Program-made: the position numbers and the translations under genes
From: Cichorium intybus
Taxonomy: Eukaryota > Streptophyta > Magnoliopsida > Asterales > Asteraceae
DNA length: 64,000 nucleotides
Reading direction: 5' to 3'
NCBI GenBank assembly: GCA_023525715.1
Contig: CM042010.1
Coordinates: 65,600,966 to 65,664,965 of the forward strand
Shown here: piece after piece, positions 51,410 through 64,000 of the stretch
Layout of the letters: each line of letters begins with the position of its first letter
Numbering within the stretch: position 1 is the stretch's first letter
Notes under the pieces: model-generated
The model's input: only the letters and a program-made list of their open reading frames with translations
Database searches by the model: none
Told to the model about the DNA's origin: nothing

Positions 51410-52935
51410 GTTAGTAGTTCTGTAAACTTTTCTTAATGTATTAATATAAAGTTGTAGTAATGAATTAAATATATTGACGTGTTACTATAATTTTAATAAT
51501 TTCATCGATATAATATTCATGTTGTTCCCTTAATTTTGTATTCCTCTCCCACTTGGACTAAAGTCCAAGTCTGTTTATTCGTTTTATAACCTTTTTTTTT
51601 ACGAGCCCTTACTCTCGAACGAAAAACAAGCCCACTCTGCTCAACCAACAACTTGCATCGGGGGCAAACACTATCTCAATAAACATGTTTCGATAATGTA
51701 AAGATGTTTACATCAACTACCATATGTTACTCATCCGCTTGCGACCCTAGTCAACACCTCTATCGTCAGTTACCTCAATCACGAGTGAGTGATCCAAACT
51801 CTCAACCCACACGACCTGATCAATCACTCAAGCAAGATCAATACAACGGTAGGTAGCCCCACTATTACACAGCACTAGGCATGTACAGAGTTGACTCAAA
51901 AATACCCGCCATCATCTCAGGCGCCGCTTGCACCTCTTTGACCGTGAGTTGGAAAACTCACCCTTGCATCCTTTAGTCCCTGTCTGACTTGTGCGCCCAT
52001 TAGTTACATGAAAATAGCTTCCACAATAGCATTTTGGCATTCTCCATTTCAACAGTCTTTAAGCTTAGTAATCAACTTAAGCATGATCGGTCCAACCAAA
52101 CTGGTATGATCGCATCTTAATTGTTCCTACTGAACCTCACAATCAACATTCAAAAATCGAATGTATAAAAGTTTACCACATTACACTAGCATTTAAGTTA
52201 ATTATGCTAGACACTCACATACTCAGTTCCTTGGATCCTTCGTGACGAACTCCCGACTCGAACGCGGATCCTGTGCTTTCGATAGTAGGAGCTCTACTAC
52301 TACCTTCCACACCTATCCATGTCCGTTCCAAGACCCGTCTCGAAATATCCAATTCGCTTCTCACCGATAATTTTAACACATATGCCCTTACAAGGCATAT
52401 GTCAACCCTTCTAGGAATACTTGGAATCCCACCCCCACCCTGCTATTCTAACTAAGACATAACTTCCTCCAGTGATGACAGATTGTTTCGCGAACGTAGT
52501 TGTATACAATATCGAACTAAACAGTCTTTCAAATAAGAGAATCTTCCCTAAGGCAACAACCAAACAAGTAACATGCAATAAGGTCAACTCACACATTCTA
52601 TGACTATTTAGTCCATATTGTATACAACTTAGTGGAAATCTCTAAGCAACCTATCGGCACTAGCATACAGTTCTATTATCAAATAGCAGATAATAATACA
52701 ACAATGTGTGATCTCTACCAGGCATTTCAGCAAACATATACCATATGTTTTTTTTAACATCCACAATATTAAATACTTAACCCTTTTCTCATACTGGCGT
52801 CGGCTGGCGGTACACATAGTGTCTTCAGTTCACCCTTCATAAAACATATTTCTTTCGTAAAAATATTTTAAGAAAACTCTTAAGCCTCAACTTGAGTCCA
52901 GAACTCACTAAGTGAGCCTGATTCTCTCAAGCTGT
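51410..52935. other. Nested element 5' leader region, no gene
   Basis: 1.5 kb between the primer-binding site and the end of the antisense gene. No open frame with recognisable protein on either strand. Confidence 0.65.
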
Positions 52936-52947
52936 GCTCTGATACCA
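52936..52947 (-). other. Primer-binding site of the nested element
   Basis: Minus strand TGGTATCAGAGC, beside the LTR end at 52951. It fixes the element's orientation. Confidence 0.9.
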
Positions 52948-52950
52948 ACT

Positions 52951-54733
52951 TGTAACATCCCAAAATTTTAGGGTAAAATTAAAAAAAAATTTAAACGAAC
53001 ACTTCAATATAAGAAAAGCCACTTAATTAATTTTAATAAAATTCCATAACTTATAAGTTTAATGAAAACACCCCAGGGTTAACAAAAGTTAATGAAATCA
53101 CAACATAACGGAACATCCTTTCAAAAACAGTCCTCCAATGAAGCAGCATAGTGTATACACGTCACGCCTTGCCATCCATGGTACCTGATGTACCTGAAAC
53201 AGTAGTTTATATAGGGAAAGGTTAAGCACGGAGCTTAGTGAGTTCCTCAAAATACCATACGATCCATCACATATAACATACAACACATCATAACCATTCA
53301 TATGTCTGTGAGACTCGCGGGCTATCCCTGTTCCGCTGAAGACTCACGGGCAGTTCCCGTTCTGTCTTATTGCTCGCAGGCTTTTCCCGTTCTGTCTAAT
53401 GACTCCCAGGCTATTCCCGTTCCACCTATTGGCTCGCGGGCTATCCCGTTCCGTCCACAAATAATCATTATCATAGCAATAATTCATACAATTATCATAA
53501 CAGGTAAGATCACCTTAGTCTAACATATCTTCCTTCCTGCGCATGCAATATCACCTATAGTATAGTGAGAAGACTCGCCTGATTATAGTTGACTATATCG
53601 TTTATCTTTCTCGGCTTTGTATTTCCTTCAACTTTAACTGTTAACATAATAAGAAATATATCATTTCTTAATCCTTAACTATATTATAGTCGCATCATTA
53701 AACCCTTCAATAATTCCAATATGATACTCCATGATTTATCAAGTAAAGAACGGCCAGGTAGAAGATTAGATGGGGTGGCAGGATCCTTTCAGCATTTTAG
53801 CCTTTCGGAAAATCCAACAACCAGATCCCAAGTAATCGGCCTAGTCACCGTCCTCGTAAGTAAATCAATCGGTATTATTTTCGGAAATTACGAATTGTTA
53901 TAATAACGACATTTTAAGGTTTTTGTTTACTATTGTTAGAAATGAGTATAATATAACATATGTTATACTTATTAAATATTCTACTTCTTAACAAAAACTA
54001 TTTTACAATACCTAATTAAGCTATAGAAAGGTTTGTAGTTACCTTATGACCAGTCGTCGAGATCTATAACTCCTTCGTTAGGCTTTTGAGCTTCCTTCCG
54101 CTCACTTGCTTACACTCTAGTGCTTAGAAACCTCTATATATTGGATTGAGATTTAGTTGTGTGGTTTATGAGATGTTTTGAGGGGTATTTATACTTGAAT
54201 TCTTGAATAAAAAATGGCATGACACTTTTGACAAAAGATTTTAATAATATAACTTTGTTGAAATTAATACCTTCTAGAATCAGTCTGTTCAAGACTGGTT
54301 TAGCCGACTTTAAACCCATGAAATTCACGTTTTTATTTGATATTCCAGAAATGTATCTCAATACCTTTCCAGGGATGTATTTTACGTATTTATATGATTT
54401 TTCTATGATTTATTATGAAGTTTTGAAAACAGGCTATCTAATCTGTCAATTCCGAACTAATCAGTAAAGATTGCATTTTGTTACCATAGATAATGTCATT
54501 TTCAAGCTTACTATTATTTTTGGTAATTATACCAGACTCAATTTGTAAACTTTGTGCATTGGTTTGAGGTCCAAACGAGTTTCCTAGAATTAATTATGAT
54601 TTTTCTAAAAACGACACAAAATGCTGATTTTCATATGAAATTGAAACTAAAGTTTTTCTTAGCTTTATAACTACCAACATCATATAATTCCTAACACTGT
54701 TATTTTAAGTATATGTTATAATCAGGATACGGG
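52951..54733 (-). repeat. 5' LTR of the nested element
   Basis: Pairs with 47295-49082; TATA box at 54185-54193 (minus). Its outer terminus lacks TGTAAGA. Confidence 0.92.
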
Positions 54734-55894
54734 CGTTCTCTAGACCAGGTATTACGTCTTCTTTACTAGGATTATTATTCAATTCCTGTTGCATAAATAC
54801 TTTCAGTCATTACAATCTAATGGTATTAAAATTGGGGAAAAGTAATACAATTCTTAACCTGAGTATGGTTAATAAGAGTTTGTAGACTCTTAATCTTTCG
54901 TCGAGGCCAACTTTTGATGCCTAACTTCGTACAGCGTTGCTTCAACTGTGTTGATCCAACGTTGAGTTCCCTTGCAGCTTGCATAAGTAGCTTGTTAAAG
55001 TGCTGAGCTATTGCTTCCTTACTTAATGGCTGTCTAGAACCACTTCCACTGCCAATTACTGTGGCTCTTGGATTCAAAGAATCAAATTCGGTTGTACTAT
55101 TGTCATTCTGGATCATTTGAGCATGATCCTGATTTGTTAAACCAAAGATAAAATTTGGTACAATAACATTAGAATCTGCCGTCGGCAGTAACTGTTGATT
55201 TTCAGCTATGAACCCAGGGTTTTGAAATCCCTCCAGGTTCCTTTGAATCATCTGAAGGTGATCCTGGTATTGAAAACCTCCCTCAAACTCGGGATTCATT
55301 CCAACACTGTCGTTATGAATCACCTGTAGTTGATCATCATTCTGCATGCCAGCCATGAATCCTTGATTCATGGGGATAATCCCACTGTTCGTTATGTACT
55401 CGTCCATAAATGGATCTTTAAAAAAAATGTTAGAAGATAAAAACCAAACTGACATAAAAGTACTAAAATTCGACCTAGAAGTAAGTTTTGAGATTGCTCA
55501 TAAGCAAAGCCCAAAGATGAAGGTCCTGGATCTTCTGAGATAATACTCATCGGAGGAAGAACTTCAGGATCATTTTGAAGCTGATCCAGCGGTAATATAT
55601 CTGGAAAATCTATACCTCACATAGTTTAAAACAAAATCAAAATGCTAGAGAAATAAATAAGAAATAAAAGGAGTTAAGGATATTATAATTACCAGACTCC
55701 AGTAGAGGTATCTGATTAAACGATAGGGAGGTACCCTCTTCCCTTAGGAAATTCCGCTCAGCGTCTGACAAGTTTTCCATATGAGATCTATTTTCCATGC
55801 CTCGATTGGAAATCTGAGATTATATAAGAATAAACTAGTAGTAGGAAAGAATGAGACTGAAAAGATCTTAGATACAAATGATGATACATACCCG

Positions 55895-55903
55895 TTTATA
55901 TAG
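55895..55903 (-). promoter_or_regulatory. TATA box of the outer RWP-RK gene
   Basis: Minus strand CTATATAAA, about 100 bp before the ATG at 55798. Surrounding sequence to about 56045 aligns with the promoter of the nested RWP-RK gene (TTGAATTTCGGTA, ACGTGAG-TGTCCTTTCAGTTCC, TTTTCAGTCTCAT). Confidence 0.65.
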
Positions 55904-56052
55904 CATCTTATAGCAGGAACTGAAAGGACAACTCACGTTCTTAATACCGAAATTCAAAATATCTACAGTAGATGCAATCTTTTCACCACCCTAAGTGATA
56001 TCTTTTCCAAATTCGCGGCTTGTCTCCGATGAGGACGGGGTAACGAAAAGAC

Positions 56053-57267
<1,215 letters not shown>

Positions 57268-60003
57268 TGTGACAACTGTCAAATTAGTCAACGAAAGTCA
57301 ACTCAAGTAAACCAGAGCGTACGTTAGCTCAATATATTGAAATGTAAATTTCATAATCTCTACGATATATTATTTGATATTATAATACTAAGTATGTTAA
57401 TTCAAGTCAATTATACGAATAAACGCAATTAAGTTAGATTTTTTTTTTGGTATAAATGAAAAAAAAAAAATTTACATCGTGAATAGTGTCCGACGTGAAC
57501 AGTAATTCGACATGAATAGTGTTCAGTAAAAAAAACAAAAAAAAAACAACAAAATTTCAAAGTCTTCTTCAAAAAGGGTGGGAAGACTTTGAAACTTGTA
57601 TTTTTCATTTTTTATATAATTTTATTAAAGTGGGCCCCACTTAATTATTTATTCATATTTATATATTTTACCCCCAAAGAATTCGTATTTTCATTTCGAA
57701 CACTACGTATTCAATACGTATTGTTAAGTTTATAAAAAATATTATGATTTTTTATAAAACGAAAAATTTACCGTCAAAACCGTATAGTCGATACGAACAA
57801 CCTGACGTCAAAATTTAATATTATTGATATCAGTTTTATATTTAATATTTTCTTTTTCTTTAAAATGAAATTGTATTTACATTTAAACCCTATATTTTCA
57901 TTAAACATACAATTAATACCCTTACGTTAATTCGTTAAAGCTTTTTAGTTAAAAAGTTGATATTATTAAACTACGATTTTTGTAGATTATAGTTTTATAA
58001 ACAAAAATCATTCTTTTTATATAAAAACTATTAATCTATTTAAAGAGTATTTTAAGGGTATGTTTTGTCATAAACAATTTCTAAAAGCTATAAAAGTCAA
58101 ATACTTGTATCTTGAGGGCTGCTATACGAAAATAAATCTACTATAAATAGGACTCAAATTCTCATAATCAAACCACACCAATACAAGCTATATACACATA
58201 TCAAGAGAGTTGTAGAGATATAGCTTGAAAATATAGTAGAAAGATAGAAAAAAAAGGGTTCGAGTTAGAAGCAGTAAGAGTCGGGCGATCTAACAACAAT
58301 TGGTGATAAGATCATCATCGACATTAAGGTGAGTTCATACCCCTTCTTTTTATATTTATTCAAGTTTTTAAGGGGGAGAATACAAGTTATACTATAAAAA
58401 TAGCTATTTATACTCAATTATAACAGTAGTAAACAAAATGTGAATTTTGTAAACATCATTATGACAACAATTCAGTTATAGTTCCAAAATATAATATCGA
58501 ATGATCTACTTACGAGGGCGGTGTCTAGGCCGATCATTTGGGCTAGGTTGCTGGATTTCCGAAAGGCTTATACGCTGAAAGGGTCCTGCCTTCCCATTTG
58601 ATCTTCTACCTGGCCGTTCTTTATTTGATAGTCATGAAATATTATATTGGAATTAATAAAGGGTATAACCAATTTATTACACCACTATTGTGAAGAATAC
58701 ATCTTAAAAGAAGTTCTTTATAGCCATCTAAATAAGTTATTTCACATATAAATATATGCTTTTCACAACGGAATACTAAAAATAAACTATTATAGGAATA
58801 GTTTGTTGATACAATTGTTACTATGACGTTTTAAAGAAGACAAATAATTATATATATTATCATGGGAAAAATGATAATGGACAAATACAAAGGTTTTTCA
58901 TATACAAACTTTAACAAGTTGATTGATACATACATTTTTGTGAGACGGGTCTTCACAGAGCTTATTTAAGTACATACCATAAGTCCTGAAATTTATAACC
59001 AGAGTCTCGGTAAGAGAGCGTGATATTTGTGTATAGATCTATACGGGATTGACAACCCCGCACCTGAGCTGCTAGCTACAGCTAGACCGACGGGTCTGAG
59101 GTGACAAATGTCATAACAGTCCGACGCCTGAAGAACGTCGAAGCAGGCCTACATGGTCACAGTATTGTTATAGGACGTCTCGCATGGGATATCAACTTTA
59201 TTAAATTGTTACGTGGAAATATACATTTTCAATGGCTTTATACTACAAACTATGCTATACATTTTAGTCCTTAGGTTTTAAGGACTTGGATACATTCATA
59301 AGAAAATATTGGATTTTCTTGGATTACAATACTACATTTTACAAGGAAAGAGATTCCTCATACAAGTTTTATGGTATTAAAACTACATTTTAACAAGTTA
59401 CAAATATAAGTATGGTTTTACTTATACACACTAATTCTATGGGAATTAAAACTATGTTTTATCAAAGATATAAATATAAGTACGGTTTACTTATACATAC
59501 GACTTTTGTGGAATTAAATATATGATTCGACTACCAGTAAACACCTATTTACACGGTTTTATACAAGAATAAAACTACGTAATACTATTTTCAAGTATAC
59601 AAATACGTATACATTTTCGGTCTTCGGGTTTTAAGACTACTACTCATTTATAAGAAAATATTGGATTTTCTGGTTTCAAACACTATCTTTCTACAAGGAA
59701 AAAGGATTATGGATTTTCTCATACAAAAATCTTATGAACTCACCAACATAATGTTGACACTCTTTCAAACTACTTGTATTCTCAGGAAATTGATAGGGTA
59801 ACTACAACCTTTGACGATGGGTTTTGATATCATATTGTAATTGTATTCAAAACATACAATCTTTTGAACTATTGTAACATTTACAATTATGTATATGATG
59901 GATGTGTTTGGTTTGATCACTATTGTACAAACGTTGTTGTGATACTGTTCATGAAGTCATCCACCCTCAGACGTTTCCGCCATCGTGGTTTGGGGGTGTG
60001 ACA
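57268..60003 (+). repeat. 3' LTR of the outer RWP-RK retrotransposon
   Basis: Pairs with 43690-46467. The TATA box is at 58142-58150. It lacks about 30 bp near 59820 (GCTATGGCGTCAAACTATG region) and about 16 bp near 58853 relative to the other copy. Confidence 0.93.
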
Positions 60004-60484
60004 AGGGGTAATCAAATAAGATAAAATTGAACCCATTATATACTGTTTGTCGAATTTGATTTGATTCTATTATGAAATTTACAGATTTTTATTTTGGCTG
60101 GTACCCTTGCTCATTTGGATAGGGATGCTCCACATTATAAGAAGTATGCTATTTACTTTTTCCTTATTTACATCACTCTTAAAAGTACATTGCTAATTAT
60201 GACATTTTGTATATCGATTACAATTGTTTTCTCAATTATATGTAAACATTTTAACTGCAGGGATGGATACAACGATTTCAATACTTGCTACATGCAGGTG
60301 AGCTTCCTGTGATTATTATCTTCAAATTATAAATTTTCGTTTTTGCAATCTTTACTTTTTTCCATAAATCTCCGCTCCTTTCTGGAGATGAAATGAATCG
60401 GGGATATTTTGCTAATATGGCTGAACTCAACATCATGGTGGTAAGGTAAGACAACATCATGCATTCTTGGTATGTTCATCAGTG

Positions 60485-60977
60485 AACGTATGTTCATCGA
60501 TGAACATATGTTCATAAATGAACTATGACCATCAATCAGACGCAGTGGTTAGATATCTCATTTTCATTAGTTAATTTGCAGGTTGTAGGAGATGCAAATG
60601 CTTTGATTTTGCGATGAGAATCATAGGAATCAATACAAACTAGAAACACTGGTTGCAGGGGATATTTATGTTCATCAATGAACATATGTTCATCAATGAA
60701 CATATGTTCATCAATGAACATATTATGATTTGATACCTTGTTATGTTCTTATTCTTTTAACTTTGCTCATGTAATTGTTTAAGACTTTGATCAATGTAAT
60801 GGTTGATATTATTGGGATTGAAATTTTCTTTGTATTTTGATCAAAGGGAGAGAGAACACAGAACCTTGTTCATGTAATTTACATGTGTTCATATATGAAC
60901 ATATGTTCATTGATGAACATATGTTCATTGATGAACATATGTTCATTGATGAACATATGTTCATTGATGAACATATG
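60485..60977. repeat. Palindromic 18-bp repeat clusters (GAACATATGTTCATTGAT)
   Basis: Three clusters: about 60485-60530, 60668-60722 and 60893-60977, the last with at least four head-to-tail units. GAACATATGTTC is a perfect palindrome and TTCATNNATGAA is nearly so. They lie in element B between the DEG7 exons and the right end. Confidence 0.9.
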
Positions 60978-61106
60978 AACTGTGCAATTTTATAGGATAC
61001 GTACCTTTAATTGGACCATCATACCCTTTATCATCAAAACTAGATCTACGGTGAAAAATATGGTTCTGCAGTTAGGCAATATATTTTGGTTCTGCATTGA
61101 ACCCAT

Positions 61107-61231
<125 letters not shown>

Positions 61232-61405
61232 GATCAAATGTATCTATATAAATATTGTGTAACATTGTAACTAAATGTGAAACAATTATTTTAAATCCGG
61301 ACAGGGGCATAATAGTAATTGACATAAAACTAAATCAATTTTAAATGAATAAAATCTTATAAATCCGGTAACCGACTCCTATAATTACGAAAATTGATTT
61401 TTTCC

Positions 61406-61410
<5 letters not shown>

Positions 61411-61454
<44 letters not shown>
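61411..61454. repeat. (TA)n microsatellite
   Basis: Left flank of element C. Confidence 0.9.
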
Positions 61455-61460
<6 letters not shown>

Positions 61461-61464
61461 TTAT

Positions 61465-61825
61465 AGGGTCCCGTTCCGGTGAGGACTCTTTTTTCGGTAA
61501 GGACTCATAAGGACACCTTAAAAAATTGAATAAAAATATAAAAAAATACAAATCATAAAATCGAGAATAGTACTATATCATTATAAAAAAAATTGGAAAA
61601 AAATTTGGATCATTGAAAAACAGTAATGATCCAAATTTTTTTTATTTTCTGGATCATTGTTTCATTATAAAAAAATTTAATGATCCAAAAGTTTTTTTTT
61701 TTGAATTTTTTTCTCCTATATAGTACTATGATCCATTTTATTATTTATGTTTTTTGTTTATTTTTTTCAATTTTTTTAAAGTGTCCTCACGAGTCCTCAC
61801 TTTAAGAAGAGTCCTCACCCGATCG

Positions 61826-61828
<3 letters not shown>
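61465..61828. mobile_element. TA-array-bounded inverted-repeat element C (MITE-size)
   Basis: The left end (GTGAGGACTCTTTTTTCGG region) and right end are inverted copies of about 60 bp (shared GGTGAGGACTCTT, AGTGAGGACTC, AAGGACACCTTAAAAAATTG-like). TA arrays lie on both sides. The interior has inverted GGATCATT/AATGATCC repeats. 364 bp, non-coding. Confidence 0.75.

Positions 61829-61868
<40 letters not shown>
61829..61868. repeat. (TA)n microsatellite
   Basis: Right flank of element C. Confidence 0.9.
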
Positions 61869-61871
<3 letters not shown>

Positions 61872-62409
61872 CATTTGAGACCAAGGAGACTTTGTGAGAC
61901 AAGGGGACCAAATTGTATCCATTGATCATTTTTAATCCCGTGGTTCAAAAACGATTGCTTAAGAGCCTAATTAAACACTTAGGGGTAGCTTAGTCCATAA
62001 TTATTGTAACAAGAACATCACCCTCTTCATCTAGAGATTTTCTCAATCACGACCTGATTTATGAAATACTCTACAGAAAATCCCCACTTCATCAGATGAA
62101 ATCACAGCTAAAAGTATGATTTTCAGCCATTTTAAGCTTCGATTTTGACTCGCACATCAATAATTTTTAGCAATTCGTCATCATCAACAATCGATCAGCA
62201 ATTGAAATCGATTTTCAATGTTTTCAAGCTTTGATTTCTACTCTTAAATAAACGATTTCAATAATTTATCATCATCATATCGATTATCAATTGGAGCTTT
62301 GATTTCAGCAAATGATCTTTAGTTATAAACTTTTTTTCTCCACATACGAGCACAAAATACGCTGAGAGAAGCAAGCGACGGACACATAATACGTTGATTT
62401 TAGCAAATG
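61869..62409. other. Unresolved sequence beginning at a TA array
   Basis: Starts GTTCATTTGAGACCAAGGAG at the TA array, like another element terminus, but no inverted partner is in the window. It ends at the junction with the pol fragment. TTGATTTCAGCAAATGATCTT (62298) and TTGATTTTAGCAAATGATCTT (62394) are near repeats at that junction. Confidence 0.4.
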
Positions 62410-63562
62410 ATCTTGCTTCGTACGTGCCATTTATTTGGTTTGTCACCAGCATGGAGTCGATGAAAGCTTTTACGTTTTTGGCTCCATTGTCGATGGCTAG
62501 GCGTAAGCCCGCCAGAAGCGCTTCGTACTCCGCTTCGTTGTTGGAGGTCTGGAAGTCAAACCTTACGACGTATGTTATCTCCTCCCCATTGGGATTTTGG
62601 AGGATTAGACCTGCTTCTGAGCCTTCCTTTCTTGCGGCTCCGTCGGTGTGTAGGATCCAACTTGCGTTTTCCTTGGTGGATGTGGTTATGGTGTTGTAGC
62701 ACTGTCCCTCCGTCTCTGGGACTTGCAACAAGAAATCCGCCAGCGCTTGCCCCTTGATGCTTACTTGAGGTTGGTACTCAATGTCGTGTTCTCCTAATTC
62801 AATTGCCCATTCAGCTAGCCTGCCTGACGTTTTTGGCTTTATCATTATCTGTTTGAGAGGCTGACTTGTTCTAACTTCAATCCGGTGAGCTTGGAAGTAT
62901 CTTCTTAGGAGTCTTGCAGCATATATTAGTGCTAATACCAATTTCTCTAGGACGGGGTAGTTAACTTCTGGTCCTTGTAGTGCCCTGCTTACGAAGTACA
63001 CGGGCAACTGTTTGTTGTCTCTTTCGACAACCAGTACAGACGATATAGCCTCACTAGAGGCTAAGAGGTACATTATCAGTGTCTCGCCAGGATGGGGCTG
63101 GACAGCGTTGGTAGTGATCTTAGAACCTTCTTCAGCTTCTGCCAGGCTTCCTCGGCGGCGGGGGTCCATTTAAACCCATCCTTGTTAACTTTGCCCTTCA
63201 AGGTGTTGAAGAGTGGTAGCACCTTTTCTGCTGACTTGGCTACGAATCTACCCAACGGTGTTAGTTTTCCGTTCAGCCCCTGCTTGTCTTTTAGCGTGGA
63301 TGCGGTCGTCGTATCTAACAAGTCTTGGACCTTGCTGGGGTTCGGTCGGATCCTGTTGTTTGTGATGTAGTAGCCCAGGACTTGTCTTTCCTCTACAGCA
63401 AAATTGCACTTTGCCGGATTTAACTTCATCTGGGTCTTTTCCAAGGTGATTAGGGTTTCTTATACATATTTCAACAAACTGGTCTCGTCTTTGCTTTTAG
63501 TGACCATATCGTCGATGTACACTTCTATGTTGTGTCCGACTTGGTGCACAAACATCTGACAC
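62410..63562 (-). pseudogene. Ty3/Gypsy Tat/Ogre-type pol fragment (RT end, RNase H, second RNase H)
   Basis: On the minus strand from 63562: FVHQVGHNIEVYIDDMVTKS with the YIDD catalytic motif of RT, a stop near 63462, KLNPAKCNFAVEERQVLGYY, FKWTPAAEEAWQKLKKVL. From 63109 the Ty3-type RNase H: SSVLVVERDNKQLPVYFVSR, YAARLLRRYFQAHRIEVRTS, ADFLLQVPE. Then a second, archaeal-type RNase H: WILHTDGAARKEGSEAGLIL, SNNEAEYEALLAGLRLAIDN. The extra RNase H is typical of the Tat/Ogre lineage. Both ends are cut: before the RT palm on one side and within the second RNase H at about 62410 on the other. A frameshift joins the two long frames near 63100. No LTR partner identified. Confidence 0.88.
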
Positions 63563-64000
63563 TTCGTTTTTATTTCTTCTTTTTATAATTTATTTAACAC
63601 GTTTTATTTCATTTTTAGTATTATTCGCATGCATATTTTGTATTTTTATATTTTTATCATTCGGGGATACTTTCTAGTCTTTTTATGTTTAAATGTAGAT
63701 TTGATTAAAGACTAGCGGGAGCGGAATGAATATTGCGGAAGCGGAACGTGGAAAAAAAATAGCGAATGCGAATTTTCGGAAGCTTGGGCTAATTAGCGGG
63801 CTTGGACTTGAAGCAAAGAATGGATCAAGAAAGAATATTTGGGCTAAATTGGAGTATTCTAGCCCAACAAGGAAGTCAAAGTTGGACAAAATCCAGTTTA
63901 TACCAAAGAGGAATGGGATAAATTGGGCTTTTGCTTAAATGGACCAAATCAGGCCTTTTCTGGGCTTTTTGGCCAGTCGCGCGACCCGCACAAAATGTGT
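63563..64000. other. Unassigned sequence at the right edge
   Basis: No gene recognised. GGGCTTTTGCTTAAATGGACC-like and GCGGAAGCGGAACG stretches are reminiscent of Ty3 LTR sequence, but no second copy or terminus supports this. Confidence 0.3.

Larger units (their letters stand above)
47295..54733 (-). mobile_element. Nested LTR retrotransposon without gag-pol, carrying an antisense RWP-RK gene
   Basis: Direct repeats 47295-49082 and 52951-54733 (about 1.78 kb) are almost identical. On the minus strand the LTR begins TGTAAGACCCGTATCC and ends GGGATGTTACA; the primer-binding site TGGTATCAGAGC is at 52947-52936; the motif TTTCGGGACGAAA (about 49105-49117) and polypurine tract AAGTGGGGGAGACTT lie just before the 3' LTR at 49082. 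The first 7 bases of the 5' LTR are missing at 54733 and no target duplication is visible, so that junction is eroded. The interior has no gag-pol and carries a plus-strand RWP-RK gene, antisense to the element. It inserted in the last coding part of the outer element's RWP-RK gene. Confidence 0.92.
47039..55798 (-). pseudogene. RKD-like RWP-RK transcription factor in the outer element, split by the nested element
   Basis: Minus-strand exons: 55798-55693 (start MENRSHMENLSDAERNFL), 55600-55475 (DILPLDQLQNDPEVLPPMSI), 55415-54859 (starts DPFMDEYITNSGIIPMNQGF), 54785-54734, then after the 7.4-kb insertion 47294-47039 to a stop. The third exon ends in the RWP-RK domain: AIAQHFNKLLMQAARELN, VGSTQLKQRCTKLGIKSWPR, RKIKSLQTLI; the signature is SWPRRK instead of RWPxRK. 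A basic stretch (YKKRKVQKREE) follows in the last piece. RKD proteins are nuclear DNA-binding factors of egg cells and early embryos. The gene has its own TATA box. Apart from the insertion the frame is open. It lies antisense to the carrier. Confidence 0.88.

Noticed and set aside
47441..54467. Paired identical short ORFs (for example at 48064 and 53721, 48562 and 54219) as a duplicated gene family
   Set aside because: They fall inside the two LTR copies of the nested element; the identity reflects LTR duplication, not genes.
47295..54733. Segmental duplication as an explanation for the 1.78-kb direct repeats
   Set aside because: The repeats have LTR-type ends with a primer-binding site and polypurine tract at the right places on the minus strand.
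60893..60977. CRISPR-like array of repeated units
   Set aside because: The units are directly contiguous palindromes without spacers, in a plant transposon. No cas genes.

Overview
This window is nuclear DNA from a flowering plant, almost certainly a eudicot. The evidence is AT-rich sequence with GT-AG introns, one intact plant gene with 14 coding exons, and a dense nest of plant transposable elements. The style of the repeats would fit a large Asteraceae genome such as lettuce, but I cannot prove the species. No bacterial genes, rRNA, tRNA or CRISPR array were seen.

Layout. 1-3331: 5' part of a minus-strand LTR retroelement (LTR 2757-3331). 3449-7762: deleted minus-strand Ty3/Gypsy element of the chromovirus (Tekay-like) type. 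8863-10590: Mutator-like element (9-bp target duplication) that captured a BODYGUARD-type hydrolase gene fragment. 10980-16673: the only clearly intact host gene, a DUF707 membrane protein, with MITEs in its introns. 18277-20323: second Mutator-like element, carrying a broken UFL1 (UFM1 ligase) fragment and a nested hAT-like MITE. 22245-22743: MITE. 22916-38640: partial duplicate of the DUF707 3' end, split by a degenerate Ty1/Copia element (about 23579-38036), each of whose LTRs was hit by a different CACTA transposon (23714-30426 and 35025-38004). 38855-61828: a chain of terminal-inverted-repeat elements that begin and end inside (TA)n arrays. The largest (40954-61110) carries five exons of a DEG7-type protease gene and contains a PIF-like element plus a complete long-LTR retrotransposon (43690-60003, 5-bp duplication AGGGG). 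62410-63562: fragment of a Tat/Ogre-type Ty3 pol gene.

The most unusual feature is the 43690-60003 element. It has no gag-pol. In antisense orientation it carries an RKD-like RWP-RK transcription-factor gene with its own promoter. That gene is interrupted by a second, related LTR element (47295-54733, minus strand), which also lacks gag-pol and carries its own antisense RWP-RK gene. The two elements share an LTR block, the gene, the gene's promoter and the gene's position and orientation. This suggests a lineage of non-autonomous retrotransposons that has kept a transcription-factor gene as a standing component. The termini, the LTR/primer-site junction and a pre-PPT motif of the outer element match the Tekay-like element at 3449-7762, pointing to that group as the probable source of mobilising enzymes.
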